A stretch of 29,956 bases of DNA from Chara braunii (taxonomy: Eukaryota > Streptophyta > Charophyceae > Charales > Characeae). The stretch spans positions 2,386,149 through 2,416,104 of the forward strand of contig BFEA01000172.1 of the NCBI GenBank assembly GCA_003427395.1, in the 5' to 3' direction. Position 1 is the stretch's first letter, and the number at the start of each line of letters is the position of its first letter. Shown here in pieces: positions 20,161 through 29,956 of this stretch. A program made the position numbers and the translations under genes. Under the pieces are notes generated by a model. That model made no database searches, was not told the origin of the DNA, and worked only from the letters and a program-made list of their open reading frames with translations.

Positions 20161-21960
20161 GATAGATATATAGTGGGTGGGGGGTTTGGGATGTCGAGGT
20201 TGAGGTAGTGTATGTGTGTGGGGGGATCGAGGTTGACGGTGGGGTTGGAAGGTTGGGTGAGTGAAGTAGTGTGGTATGGTCATTGGGAGTCGGGGGTGTG
20301 GGAGGAATGGTGTGATGAGGGGGAGTACAAGTGCCATGATGACGGGGAGTGTTGGCATGTGTATGGGGGTGGTGGGTGATGAGGTTGAGGTAGGGGGGTT
20401 GAGGTATGGATTGGGTGATGAGGAAGGAAAAAGGAGGGGGGTTTCTTGTGGGGGAAAAAAACGCATAGGGGGGGCAGGGGGGTCGGGAGTTCTGGTGCGA
20501 GTGTTTTTGTGGCTGTTTGCGGGGTTGGTAGGCGGGTGGCAAGTGGGACGGGAAGCTGTTGGCGATGTGAACTGGGATGGGGGAGCACGGGTTGTCTGTA
20601 TGTTGATGGAGGTTGGATTCTTCTTGGATCGGGCGGCAAGTGGGAGGGTAGCTGTTACGTGCGCGTGGCTATGGCAGGTTGTGTTTGTGTCTGTATGCCC
20701 TTCTTTGGCGGGCGTGGTGGTTCAGACCTTTTGGCAAGTGGTCGCGGTAGGCTGGCGGGGTAAGGTCTTCTTTTTGCTTTTTTTTGTTCTTCTGTTGGTT
20801 TGTGACCGATTTTGGTGTCGTTTCGTAGGAGGGGTGGCTGGCAAGTTGGGTTGCGGTTTCGTTTTAGGTGGCAGGTGGGTATTGTGGAGTTCTTTTTTTG
20901 GGGGGGTTGGGTTTTTAGTAATTGGAGGAGGGTTTTTTTTGGGGGGTGTGGGTTTACGGTTGGGTGTGCAGGTATGGTCTAGGGCTGTTTGGTTTGTGGT
21001 TATGATGTCCTTAAATTCAGTGCTTGGATCTGTCCATTCGCTGGGGGGGTTGAGGTAAGGGTCAGTGGGGGGGCACAATTGGTCACTGGCGGTTTTTTTT
21101 TTTGATGGTGGATTCAAGGTTTTTGTTGTATTTGTTGGCTTTTTGTGGTGGCCTGCATGTGTTTTTTTGGGGGGGGATATTTGTTTTGGGGTCCTTGGCT
21201 AGGGTCGATGGGGTGTTGTGTGAAGGTAAGTCGACGGTGTGGGCGAGTTTGCTTTCATGTGGTGTTGGGGTTCGTCAGAGGGGGGAGAAGGTGGGGGGTC
21301 TAGGAGCGCAAGTTGGAGATCGGTGGGGGGGGCCTAGGGTGTGTGGTGGTTTGGGGGTGTGAGTTTGGGGCTGGTGGGTGGGGCACCGGGTGTTTTGCGT
21401 TGGTTTTGTGTGGCCACCTTATGTTTACGGGGTGGGCTATTATATTGATTTGAGTGTTTATTTGTGAAATTTCGGTTGTGCCTTCACGTGTTCAATTATG
21501 TTGTGGGTGTGTAAGTGTTTGTGTGGTTGTTTGCATGGATGTTTGTATGGGTATTTGTTGGTTGGTGCATGTGTGTGTGGGTGTGTTTGATTGTTTGGCT
21601 GAGAGGTTGGAATCTAATTATTAGTTTGCGTGAGTGTGAAGGGTATGGTAGAGGTGTCTCTACTACCTTGTGGGTGTGTGGGGCATTGATGGTGGGACGG
21701 TGAGGTCGCGGCTGTTGGGTGACGTATTGGTAGTGAGGGGGTGAGACCGACAGGTGGGTGTATATGGGGGGCGTGGGTCCAATGGTAGGTAAGCGGGGTA
21801 TGCGTGTGTACGCATGTGTACAATATCCGTGTAAATTGGGGGGTGTGAGTCCAAGGTAGGTGAGTGGGGTATTTTATGTGTATGCGTGTGTACGACATTC
21901 ATGCTGGAATATCTGTAGGTGGGCAGGTGGGTATAGCAGTGTGTGTGTGTGTGTGTGTGT
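20161..21960. other. Strongly G/T-rich stretch with many G-runs, no gene assigned
   Basis: For about 1.8 kb the plus strand is dominated by G and T with many runs of four or more G. Both strands have long frames only because of this skew; minus-strand frames are Pro/His/Thr-rich (for example KPTPPKKNPPPITKNPTPPK near 20950). The stretch leads into the retroelement at 22-27 kb, whose sense strand is also A/C-rich, so it may be that element's 3' part. A 72-bp unit is repeated at 21766 and 21838. A (TG)n tract lies at 21937-21968. Confidence 0.6.
20166..20172 (-). promoter_or_regulatory. Candidate TATA box of the spliced gene
   Basis: Minus strand reads CACTATATATCTATCC about 330 bp upstream of the ATG at 19837, implying a 5' untranslated region near 300 nt. 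A CCAAT lies close by at about 20149-20153 and a TACGTGGC G-box-like site at about 20118-20126. It marks the sharp edge between ordinary composition and the G/T-rich block. Confidence 0.4.
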
Positions 21961-22004
21961 GCGTGTGTCCCTCCCTCGTTCCTTCGTGATGGAGGAGGCC
22001 AGGG

Positions 22005-22089
22005 GGGTCAGGTACGGAGGTAGGACCTGACCCGTTGTGGGTTTTGAGGTCCTTCATCCGTACCAGCCATTTTTTTGGAAAAAATGGCT
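22005..22089. other. Competing hairpins after the RT stop
   Basis: Arms GGGTCAGGT (22005-22013) and ACCTGACCC (22025-22033) can pair. Alternatively GGTACGGA (22011-22018) pairs with TCCGTACC (22057-22064) while AGGACCT (22022-22028) pairs with AGGTCCT (22047-22053). The two structures exclude each other. A separate perfect hairpin follows: AGCCATTTTTT (22065-22075), loop TGG, AAAAAATGGCT (22079-22089). The segment is 57 bp beyond the RT stop on the sense strand, where 3' RNA structures recognised by retroelement RTs are often found. Confidence 0.7.
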
Positions 22090-22145
22090 CACACACTGCA
22101 GCTTATGGGTTAGAGCATGCCACACACTAAACTGGTAGGGTTCTC

Positions 22146-24125
22146 CTATGTTGTAGCGAGGGTGCAGAGGTGATTGTATGTTTGTAGTGGTGAGCATCGG
22201 ATGAGTTGGTAGTTGGAGTGATTTGTAAGGACCATTTTTGCCACTCCCAGGCATCTTTGATGTGGGAAACCATTGTCAATCATTGTGCGGATAGTGTCCC
22301 AAATTTCCAATGCAGCGCTATAAGGTTCAGATTCAATAGTGAGGATGGTGACAATCTCTGGTAAAAGGATTTTGATAGATTGTGCTATGGGGCGATTGGA
22401 GTGGTATTTGATGAAATTTTTTTTTTCGAAGTTGAGTTCTTTTCTTTTGTTAAATTTTTGGGTGATGTATTGTCGCGTGTGGATATCAACAATTTTTATT
22501 CTGACATTGAGAAAATTGCATTCTGTTCCGTGTTCTTGGTCTCGATTAGTACAATGGTGTTTAGTTTGGTCGTTGAGGGTGACGTACTGAAGTGGGTAGA
22601 GGTAGTAGGTGCTTCTGGGGGATGTGATGAGTGGGTTTGTGAATTTTCTGATGTGGATGTTGTTGACAGAATGTAAGTCATCAAAGTATCTGAATGTATA
22701 GGAAAAGAGGGGGAGGAGGTGTCTGTTGCGAACGTTCGAAAGTTTTTTCATGAATTTGAATTCATATTTAAAAAAATAGATGTTGCACCAGACTGGTGAA
22801 CAGCTGACTCCCATAGGGATGCCGATAATTTGTTTCCATATCTCGTTCCCGATAGTAGTGTATGTGTTGTCAATGAGCCAGTTGTTCATACTAATAATGA
22901 GTTATGGGGAGAATGAGGTTGAGCCAGGGGTGGGGCGTGAGTTCCATGAGAGTTGTTCATGGGTAATCTTTTCAGTGTGGTTGAGGTTGGTGAGGAGTGT
23001 TGCGTTGCGTCCGTAAGTTTTTCTAGCGGTAGAGAAGGCAAGGTTGACGAAGAAGCGGATGACATTGGGTAGTCCGTCTGAGGATTGGTCGGTAGGGATG
23101 GTTTCGTAGCATCTGGTTATGTCAGCAGCGTGTAGATTATTGATGTGGTTAGGAAGATTGTATAGATAGTGAGGGGTGGAGTCTATAATCCACTAGAACG
23201 GCGCATGGATGTCAGTTTTTTGTTGGATTTTTTCAGTAAGCATGCCACAGTGTTCTTGGACGTTTTCCATGAGTTTCTTGAGTATGCTTGCATAGAGATC
23301 TGCTAGGGGAGAAAAGATGACATTTGCGGCGTTGGTAAGCCATCGGAATGTATTCTTGTGTTTTTTGTGTGTGGCGAAGAGGTAAGGAAGTGTTTTTGGG
23401 CCAAGGGGGCGGAAGGGAAACATTGAGGTGATTTGGAGTTCGAGGTGGTTGAGAAGGTCATGGTCAGAAATAGCGCACGGTGCGAAATCAGGGCTGGCTA
23501 GTCTTTGTAGGGCAAGGAATCTCATTAGATTGGTGCAGCAAATCACGAGGGTGTTGGGGGCCTTGTCTGCACCCGCAATATAGAAATGTCGGGTGGTAAA
23601 TTTGATTTCATTTTGCGTTGCATGGTTATTGATGTTGATTGTCGTTTTAATTTTCGTGAAGTGCGCAAGGCAGTTGGTGAGTGTGTTCTGAAGTTGTGTA
23701 GTGGCTATGTGTTCGGTATCTTGTGGGATGTTTCGGGTCCTTTTTAGAATGTCCAATGTTTTGCGTCAGGCGGAGAGACATTCGTCTATGACTTCGGTAC
23801 GGTTGGGTGGGGTAAGGGGTATGTGATTGAGTCCTGCTTGGAGTAGGGTTCTAAGTTCTTTGTTTTTTATGATGTTAAGGTCCAGGGAGACGACATGAGG
23901 TTGCATGTTTGCAGGGAGCACCCCTTCTGCAAGTTGGGTGGTAAAGTTATGGTACCGTGTTTGTTGGCAGAAGCAGTTTTTATGTTGTTCTTCATACCAG
24001 GTGTCTAGGTTGAACTTGTGGAAAGTAGAAGCAGGATTATAGATGAGTTTCGAGATGGGGTTGTTGTAGGTCCAACCGTAAGTGACGTCTTCTAGTTTTC
24101 TGCAGCATGGGGGACGTGTTGTTTC
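22146..24125 (-). pseudogene. Penelope-like or related reverse transcriptase (broken)
   Basis: One minus-strand frame spans about 650 codons with three internal stops: TGA 23766-23768, TAG at 23193 and TAA 22902-22904. The upstream part has VVSLDLNIIKNKELRTLLQA, resembling the region before RT in Penelope-like elements. RT motifs follow: LFATHKKHKNTFRWL, motif A in HAADITRCYETIP, motif B IGIPMGVSCSPVWCNIYF, motif C YFDD, then FLNVRI and a thumb-like end (HSNRPIAQS, MIDNGFPHQRC). The K.HK...R block and the GIPMG...SP...NI form favour Penelope-like rather than LTR or LINE RTs. No GIY-YIG or other endonuclease was recognised. The catalytic Asp pair is intact, but the stops mean it is dead unless read through. 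Confidence 0.85.
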
Positions 24126-24286
24126 AAGATATTTTGAAGCAGTTTCTTAGGTTTTATTCTCTCGAAGAGTCTGTTTTTATAGTGCAAATGAATGATGTGG
24201 TTTGCAGTTACTTTTTGCTTGCGCCATCCGAGCCTGCCGTGAGGCATCTTGATCAACTTGTTAATGGTACCCTGCTACAGTGCAAG

Positions 24287-24520
24287 TCATTTCAGGAACA
24301 TTCGTTGGGGTGGGTGGGTTTGGTGCGAGGGGGGCGGAGGGATGAACTTTTTTAAGCAATCTGGGGAATTGAGGGGTTGGCATTCAAGGGGTCTATGGGT
24401 GATTTCAGGTATGGTTGGGTTCTGCAGCTGCCAATCATCGGGGTAGGTGTGAGGTCTTTGGGTCGGTGAGAGGGAGGGTGGGGGAAGAGGTAGATTTGGG
24501 GTGGTGTGGACAGGTTTCAT
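24287..24520 (-). pseudogene. Pro-rich linker upstream of the RT
   Basis: A 77-codon frame rich in Pro, Thr and His (NLPLPPPSLSPTQRPHTYPD) sits between ORF1 and the RT. It is out of frame with the RT and its continuation has further stops. It is probably part of the same polyprotein, but composition alone supports this. Confidence 0.4.
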
Positions 24521-24539
24521 AGAAGGTGTTTTTTTTTTT

Positions 24540-25163
24540 TTTGTGAGGGGTGCTATGAAAGGAGGGATTTGGGTGGACCCTTGCTTTTGATTCTAACAAT
24601 GGTTGAATAGAAAATAATTACTCATTCTTTCTATTTTTTCTACAAAAGGGGGGGAAGCATGGGTGTTTTATGAGGTGAGCACGAGGGGGTAGTAGTGAGC
24701 AAAAAAGGATCGACAAGAGAAAGCATTTTTTTAATCAATTTGTCGGGAACCGGGTCCGGTGTTCCTTTACAAAAATATTAGATTTTATTTATGAAGGTTT
24801 GGCAGTTCTAACTATCTACATAGTCTAAGCCTGCTTTGTGCCTAAAAGCTGAACTAATAAAAGTGAAAAATAGTAAAGTATCCAAAAGAATAAAAGTGAA
24901 AAATAATAAAGTATCAAAAAAAAAAAAAAAAAAAACTGCAGACAGCGGACTGTATGAAGGTTTGGATATCCGTGAGTTCCTGCATGTCTACTCTATTTGT
25001 AATCTATGGTAATGGCGACGTCATCCAATCATGGTTCTGATAACCTTCTCATGGTTGAATAAAGTGGCGCTGTTGCAATCGTCGGTCTGAGTAGAGTCTT
25101 GCATGAAGGCAGCTTTAAAGTCTATCTTTCGTTGCCCGCCCTGTCCCGAAGCTCCATCCTTAT
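24540..25163. other. Interval between ORF1 and RT
   Basis: Apart from the small poly(A) insertion, the minus strand just below 25164 keeps short protein-like stretches (KAAFMQDSTQTDDCNSATLF) suggesting decayed coding. A T14 run at 24529-24542 (A14 on the minus strand) marks its lower edge. Nothing else is supported. Confidence 0.4.
24790..24966 (+). mobile_element. Short insertion with poly(A) and 13-bp direct repeats
   Basis: TATGAAGGTTTGG occurs at 24790-24802 and again at 24954-24966. Between them, a 33-bp AT-rich unit is repeated at 24856 and 24889, AATAAA occurs at 24889 and 24905, and a run of 21 A lies at 24916-24936. The direct repeats, polyadenylation-like signals and A-tail suggest a short plus-strand retroposed insert, though 17 bp separate the tail from the second repeat, which is not typical. 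Confidence 0.5.
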
Positions 25164-27437
25164 TCAATAGTCTGCGATGGTGAGGTGTTCATCACTGTAT
25201 TCATTCTGGAGATTTCTCCTGATTGACTTGCTTGTGGACCTGAGGTCGGGAGTTTCCTGAACAATCTCGGTCTCGAAACTTTCGTCCAGATCTGGGTCAA
25301 GAACTTGAAGGTGGCTTTCAACGTCGTACTGCTGCATCAGCAGACTGATGGCATTGACAGCCCTCGGGGGGGTTGTCAGGAGAAGGTGAGCTAACCACGA
25401 TTGGGTTCTGTGGGGCTGCTCCTTGCCCGTGAGGTGGGTGTCACATAGCTTGATGGGAGGGGTTGGCTTGTGAGCGTTGGCTGAGGAATTGTTGTGCATT
25501 GGGGAGCCATGATCTGCGTTGGGGGGTGAGCTGGGAGGTGCGGGGCAGTGGGAGGAGAGGAGGTTGGTGCGGTTGGAGTGTCAGTTGTAAGAACTGCAGT
25601 GCGTAAGATGTGGTGGGAACAGGTTGGGGAGGTGGTATGGGGGCAGCTGCAGTCTGTTGTTGCCGTCTGGCCTCAACGTTTCTTTCCTTTCGTTTTTGCC
25701 ATCTTCCTTTCTGGCTTCTCTTGGCGGTGGTTTTGGCGGCAATGGTCTTTTTTTCTTTTCATTGGCGTTTGGGGGGAGGGGCTTTGTGAGTGTGCTCTCC
25801 CTCAGGTTGCATCTGAGGTAGCGGGGAGTTGTTGGGGGGTTTGTAGCCTGGGGCTATGATTGGAGTGGGGGGGCGTGTGTGCTGAGAGGGGAGGGTGGTG
25901 GCGGTCGTTGCTATGCGTTGAGGGATATGTGGGGTGACTGTGGCTGGAGGGATGTTATGCTGCGGAGCAGGGGGGAAGGTGTTGTCAAGGTGTTGTGTAG
26001 CGTTGTTGGCGGGTGAAAGGGGGGGGTGTAGTGGTGTTGGTGAAGGTAAGTAAAGTCTGTCTGTTGCGACTGCGTTGATGATGTCAGTAGATTGACGGTT
26101 GTTGCGGTTTGGGTTTCGTGGGGTGACAGGCGTGTTGGTCTGCGTGACAGACTTCAGTGGGAGCAGGAAGGCGGCAAATTTCTCAGCAAATGACATGGTG
26201 GAGTACGGGGTTCTATTTGTGAGCTGTTCAGCGGTGAAGTGTGGGTTTTCAGCAAGGAGGTGGGTGAGGCTCATCATGTGCCTTCTCATGTAGAGGAAGG
26301 TAACCTGCATCTTCACAGGCTTTCTCCATTCATTTTGGAGTTTGTCGATGAACTCGAGCATCCTCATCCTGTCTGAGGGGATGTCAGCCTCGAAGATGTC
26401 GAGGTTGGCTATGTAGAACCATACCATGTGGTCGAACCAGGTGATGGATCCATTGGGCATGTGCATTTGAGGAATGGTCTCCCGGAGTTCCAAAGTTTCT
26501 TAAACTCGTAAACATCGTTGGTGGGTTTCTGCATCCCTTTTTGTGTGAGGGCAGGTTGGCACTTCGAGCATTTGCTCTTATCCAATGGGCCGAGGCAGGG
26601 GAATGTTCCCTCAAAGGATGCTTTCCCTGCCTGATAGGCAATGTTACCCTCAACAGCATCCTTTGTGCATTCGTTGAGCTGTTGAGTTGTGAGCCCGGCG
26701 AGCGTAGTGTATGCTTGGATCGAGATAGGAGCTGCATGATTGAACGAGTTAAGTAGCCATAGCTTATTGCCATAGCTATTGCTGATGTTTTCAATCCATC
26801 TTGCAGTTTGGATTGGGATGAAGGGGGAATCAGGGGACATTTTGTAGTTAGCATTCTTTCGGGGGGTAGCGGCAGGGGGAGGTTTGGAGGCGATCTGTTG
26901 TCTTTCTTCCATTCTTTTTTTGTATCATTCTTTTTCGATCTGTGTGAGGTGCATTTTCTCCATCATTTGCAGCTTATGTGTGTTAGTGTCTTCGGAGGTG
27001 GAGACTTCACCGGTGATGGTAATGTGTGCTGAGTTGAAACCATGAAGTTCTAAAATGGTCTTCTCCGTTCTGGCGATGACCTTATTCACTTCACTGCTCT
27101 GAATCATCGACTACTTCAAGACGTCCTTCATATCCTTAGCGTATGTTTGTATGGTGGTGTCTTCACTTTCTGTGGGCGATATCCATTTTCCTCTGATCTG
27201 CGCTCAGTCTGAGAAGAGGAGGTTCTCTACTAAGAATGGCGCCTGTGAGTTGGTAGCTTGGTGGACCTTGTTGAGAATGCTCCCTGGCAATGCCAGCATG
27301 GCAATCTGGGCGTGTACGCTAGGTGGTTGCAGATGGATGAATGTTCTTACATGAGGGGCGAGCTCACTGTGCCATCCTTTGTTAATGTCAGCTTCAATCT
27401 GCGACACAGCATGCGACAGGAGAGCGTGTGTATACAA
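25164..27437 (-). pseudogene. ORF1 of the retroelement (Pro/Thr/Asn-rich, broken)
   Basis: From 27437 down to about 26500 a single frame runs with stops at 27204 (TGA), 27111-27113 (TAG) and 26925 (TGA). It encodes an apparently folded protein (KGWHSELAPHVRTFIHLQPP; AYTTLAGLTTQQLNECTKDA; CLGPLDKSKCSKC). Near 26500 it shifts frame and continues as an alpha-helical segment (RMRMLEFIDKLQNEWRKPVK), then a long Pro/Thr/Asn-rich tail to 25759. A third frame at 25499-25164 is acidic (VLDPDLDESFETEIVQETPD). Same orientation and sense-strand composition as the RT make it the upstream ORF of that element. I recognise no named domain; a nucleic-acid-binding or structural role is only inference. Confidence 0.6.
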
Positions 27438-27686
27438 GTTGTTAGCGAAATGGCATCTGATGTGGGTCGGTCGTAGCAGTGGTATGATCCGAGTCTTTGT
27501 AGAGGATGAATGTACCCGTACACATGTCTAGAGCTGATGCAGAAGGCTTTGCGGTGACTGCCGCTGATATTTTTGGTCTATTGGTACAGTCATCAACTGA
27601 CGATGGGGTCGGTGATGAGGTATAATCAATCAAACATTAACTAGTTAACTAAGGGGTAGAGGGGGTTGGTGAGCTTTTACCGTGGA

Positions 27687-27718
27687 TGGCTAAGTGGTGG
27701 GGGGGGGGGGTTCGATTC
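27687..27718 (+). promoter_or_regulatory. tRNA-like A-box and B-box motifs with shortened spacing
   Basis: TGGCTAAGTGG (27687-27697) fits the pol III A-box and GGTTCGATTC (27709-27718) fits the B-box. A G-run separates them, and the spacing is about 22 nt start to start rather than the ~44 of a tRNA, so this is at most a relic of a tRNA or SINE promoter. No tRNA cloverleaf can be folded. Confidence 0.25.
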
Positions 27719-27719
27719 A

Positions 27720-28176
27720 AGGTAGTGGGGGCGGTTTGTGGAGACGACACGGGGCTCTGAGAGGGAAATAGGGAGGGCAGAAATTATGTTGTGTACAACT
27801 TGCAACTGGTCCATGCATTGTGGAGGGGAGCGGGGATTAAGCCTAGTGTTCTTGTGGTGAGAAGGAGTTGGGTGTGATTGGACGTAGAAAGTTTCAACGG
27901 GAAAGGGAGACATGTTGGGACTGGAAGCGAGGATTCAGGAGAGGGGAGGTAACAGGGGAGTGAAGCATAGGAGAGAGTGAGATTGGTGTGGAGGGGAGGG
28001 TAAAGTTTGTGCTGGAGTGGGTCGAATTCAAGCCACATAATACATGCATCTGGACCCACATGTTGCCCGATACGAACGTACGTCTTCCGTATGCGTACTG
28101 GTGTTAGAGTGCATCGGCTGGATAGTGATCAGGTAGCTGGGAATTTCATAGAGGGGGAGAGAGAGAGAGTGAGCAA

Positions 28177-28208
<32 letters not shown>

Positions 28209-29455
28209 CAACCAGAAAGTGCCAGAATTTTGCGAGTTACGATCATAGCTGGTGGCGCAATAAGCATGGTCTATTTGTGATAATATCTTAATTACTGTGT
28301 CATATGTCTTAGAACTGTCGGCCCTCAAAGGAGAGGTAGAGGGTCGGTAGTGAGAGAAGAGGGGGGTGAACAAGTGAAAAATAATGTACATCCGAAACGT
28401 TAAGCTCTGGGATGTATATTGCTGTGATGTCTGTGATGCGTAGGGGGGGTTAAGTCCAGGTGGGTATTTGGCAAATTAGCGGCGTTGGGGAACCCGAAAT
28501 AGACACTTAATGTTCTTACCATGACTGATGTAAAAAAGGAGCGAAACTAAATCCATCTGTTCTACCATTCTCCCACTTTCTTTCCATTTCTACCTCTGTC
28601 AGTCTTTTACTAAAATGCAGACTGTAATGGCCCTGTGCCATGGCCATAACGTCAGGTGACCGGTCGTGACTTATAGTGCTAAGTAACCAACCCTTCAACC
28701 AAAAGATGACGCCTCAAGAACCGTTGTACTAGAATACTGTAATGAAATTATTATCTCGGTGTAAACATGGGGTACACAATCTCTTAGACAGTGAATTGGG
28801 TCCGAATTAGCCAGCAATTTGGATTCGGCAGCGGATGACGAGCCTCAGAGCTCATATCAGTGGAGATCTGTCCTTGACCTTTTCCCTGTGCGAGATCTTA
28901 TTCCAAGATCCGTTGTGTAATGAGTGCTGGACAATAGGAGAGGTGTGCATCTTCCTTAGTCTTCTGTGCAGTTTGACAAAAAATGTGTGGAGAAGAAGAA
29001 CGTTGGCTAGTTCCTGAACAAATTAATCATGATGATAAAAGAGAAGCAGCTAACTGTCCCAGAACCAGCTCACAGAAGCCAAGGTCCCGCGTACTGGTTG
29101 TAATGAAAAACTCAGAGCGGAGAGTCTCGATAAGCTTCTATATATTCGTTGTTGACTAATCTCATCTGTGGACCAGCATTGTACACCGCGTGGGCGCGGG
29201 GAACGCAGCCCTAAGGTAGCTGCAGCGATTTGATAAGAGTCATTGAAGCAATATCAGTAAAGAACGAGGTGTATATCGCAAAACATTATTACGAATTTGT
29301 ATGGCATTGTAGTGTGTTGCTGTCTTTGTTGTTGGAACTTGATCAGGTACAGTGATGGGAGGTTGATGCATAAGAAAAGTGCAGCAAATGGTTGTGAAGT
29401 CATTTGTCTTATAATTAGAGTTTGGTTTAATAAAATATATAAAACAATTGGATAA
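27720..29455. other. No gene seen
   Basis: All frames here are short and of poor composition. A mixed (GA)n/(GT)n microsatellite lies at about 28152-28208. The rest is unremarkable single-copy-looking sequence. Confidence 0.6.
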
Positions 29456-29457
<2 letters not shown>

Positions 29458-29502
<45 letters not shown>

Positions 29503-29600
29503 ATGTCTGTCGTTCTTTCTCTCTTTGTCTCTCTTTGTCTTTCTCTTTTTCTTTCTTTTTGTCTTTCTCTCTCTTTCTCTTTCTTTTTTTGTCTTTTTCT
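29458..29600. repeat. (CT)n and CTTT-rich microsatellite
   Basis: Pure CT repeats to about 29500, then TCTTTCT/CTTTGTCT variants to about 29600. Apparent frames across it encode only Arg/Glu/Lys or Ser/Leu repeats. Confidence 0.95.
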
Positions 29601-29856
29601 GTGTTTGGGGAAGTCCATGTATATGTTGTTGTCGATTGTGGTGGCGGTGGTGATATTGATTCTTGTTACTTGATAGCACTTGTGGTTTGCGATAAAACTT
29701 AGGCATTTGATGGTGATCTTCCTTCTTTGGTAATAGTATTATACAAGATACAGTGTCTTTGTACTTCATGGTTTGTCTTGTTGTCAGTCGGTTGTTCATC
29801 AATCACTTCGTAGCGATTGTTGTTTCTGTCGTACTTAGTCATTTTTCAAGAATCTA

Positions 29857-29861
<5 letters not shown>

Positions 29862-29910
<49 letters not shown>

Positions 29911-29911
29911 A
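29862..29911. repeat. (CT)n microsatellite
   Basis: CT dinucleotide tract with one CTTT interruption. The window ends with a short GA tract (29943-29954) that could pair with it. Confidence 0.95.
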
Positions 29912-29956
29912 TTTTTTTTTCTTTCTTAGGTAAATTGCAATTAGAGAGAGAGAAAA

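Noticed and set aside
20276-21058. 260-codon plus-strand frame rich in Gly, Val and Trp
   Set aside because: It is a product of G/T-rich sequence, which lacks stop codons by composition. Antisense frames are equally long and no domain is visible.
29190-29230. Short CCCTAAGGTAGC resemblance to large-subunit rRNA
   Set aside because: The match is about a dozen bases and the flanking sequence does not continue as rRNA.
29254-29802. 182-codon minus-strand frame rich in Arg, Glu and Lys
   Set aside because: Most of it is translated CT/CTTT microsatellite.

Overview
This is eukaryotic, transposon-rich genomic DNA with a scaffold gap. Every substantial coding tract is mobile-element-like, broken by stops and frameshifts, and lies on the minus strand. 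Microsatellites are abundant: (CT)n, (AC)n, (TTGA)n and (TG)n. The style of the Ty3/gypsy polyprotein, the DUF7869-type protein and the algal-style reverse transcriptase suggest a streptophyte alga such as Chara. That assignment rests on recall of protein style, not on a search, and is only moderately sure.

Layout. (1) 1-1068: noncoding DNA with a (CT)n tract and dispersed short hairpin repeats. (2) About 1068-7315, minus strand: a decayed, 3'-truncated Ty3/gypsy LTR retrotransposon. In sense order it has a likely LTR, a primer binding site (6882-6895), a 1.1-kb leader rich in ACGTCA motifs, gag, protease, RT-RNase H, and an integrase cut off just before its last catalytic region. (3) 7562-13301: a block with degenerate AT-rich repeats, possible spliced exons, a broken DUF7869 transposase-like gene, a GC-rich palindromic segment and microsatellites. 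It ends in a 38-bp sequence identical to the Nextera mate-pair junction adapter. (4) 13302-19041: the same 5740-bp block again, adapter included, followed by 95 bp of a third copy and a 141-bp N gap. The duplication is almost certainly an assembly artefact made by reading around a circularised mate-pair fragment, so features in copy 2 should not be counted as separate loci.

(5) 19278-20172: a new contig with what looks like the 5' end of an ordinary spliced gene on the minus strand (TATA box, ATG, two exons with good splice sites in matching phase). Its remainder is lost toward the gap. (6) 20161-21960: a strongly G/T-rich noncoding stretch. (7) 22005-27437, minus strand: a second decayed retroelement with a long Pro/Thr/Asn-rich ORF1, a Penelope-like reverse transcriptase with recognisable motifs, and a strongly structured segment after the RT stop. 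It is interrupted near 24.8-24.95 kb by a short poly(A)-bearing insertion. (8) 27.4-29.96 kb: no gene seen; microsatellites and a possible pol III promoter relic.

The genes do not form a pathway. The window records nested and decaying transposons, one possible host gene start, and one clear assembly error.
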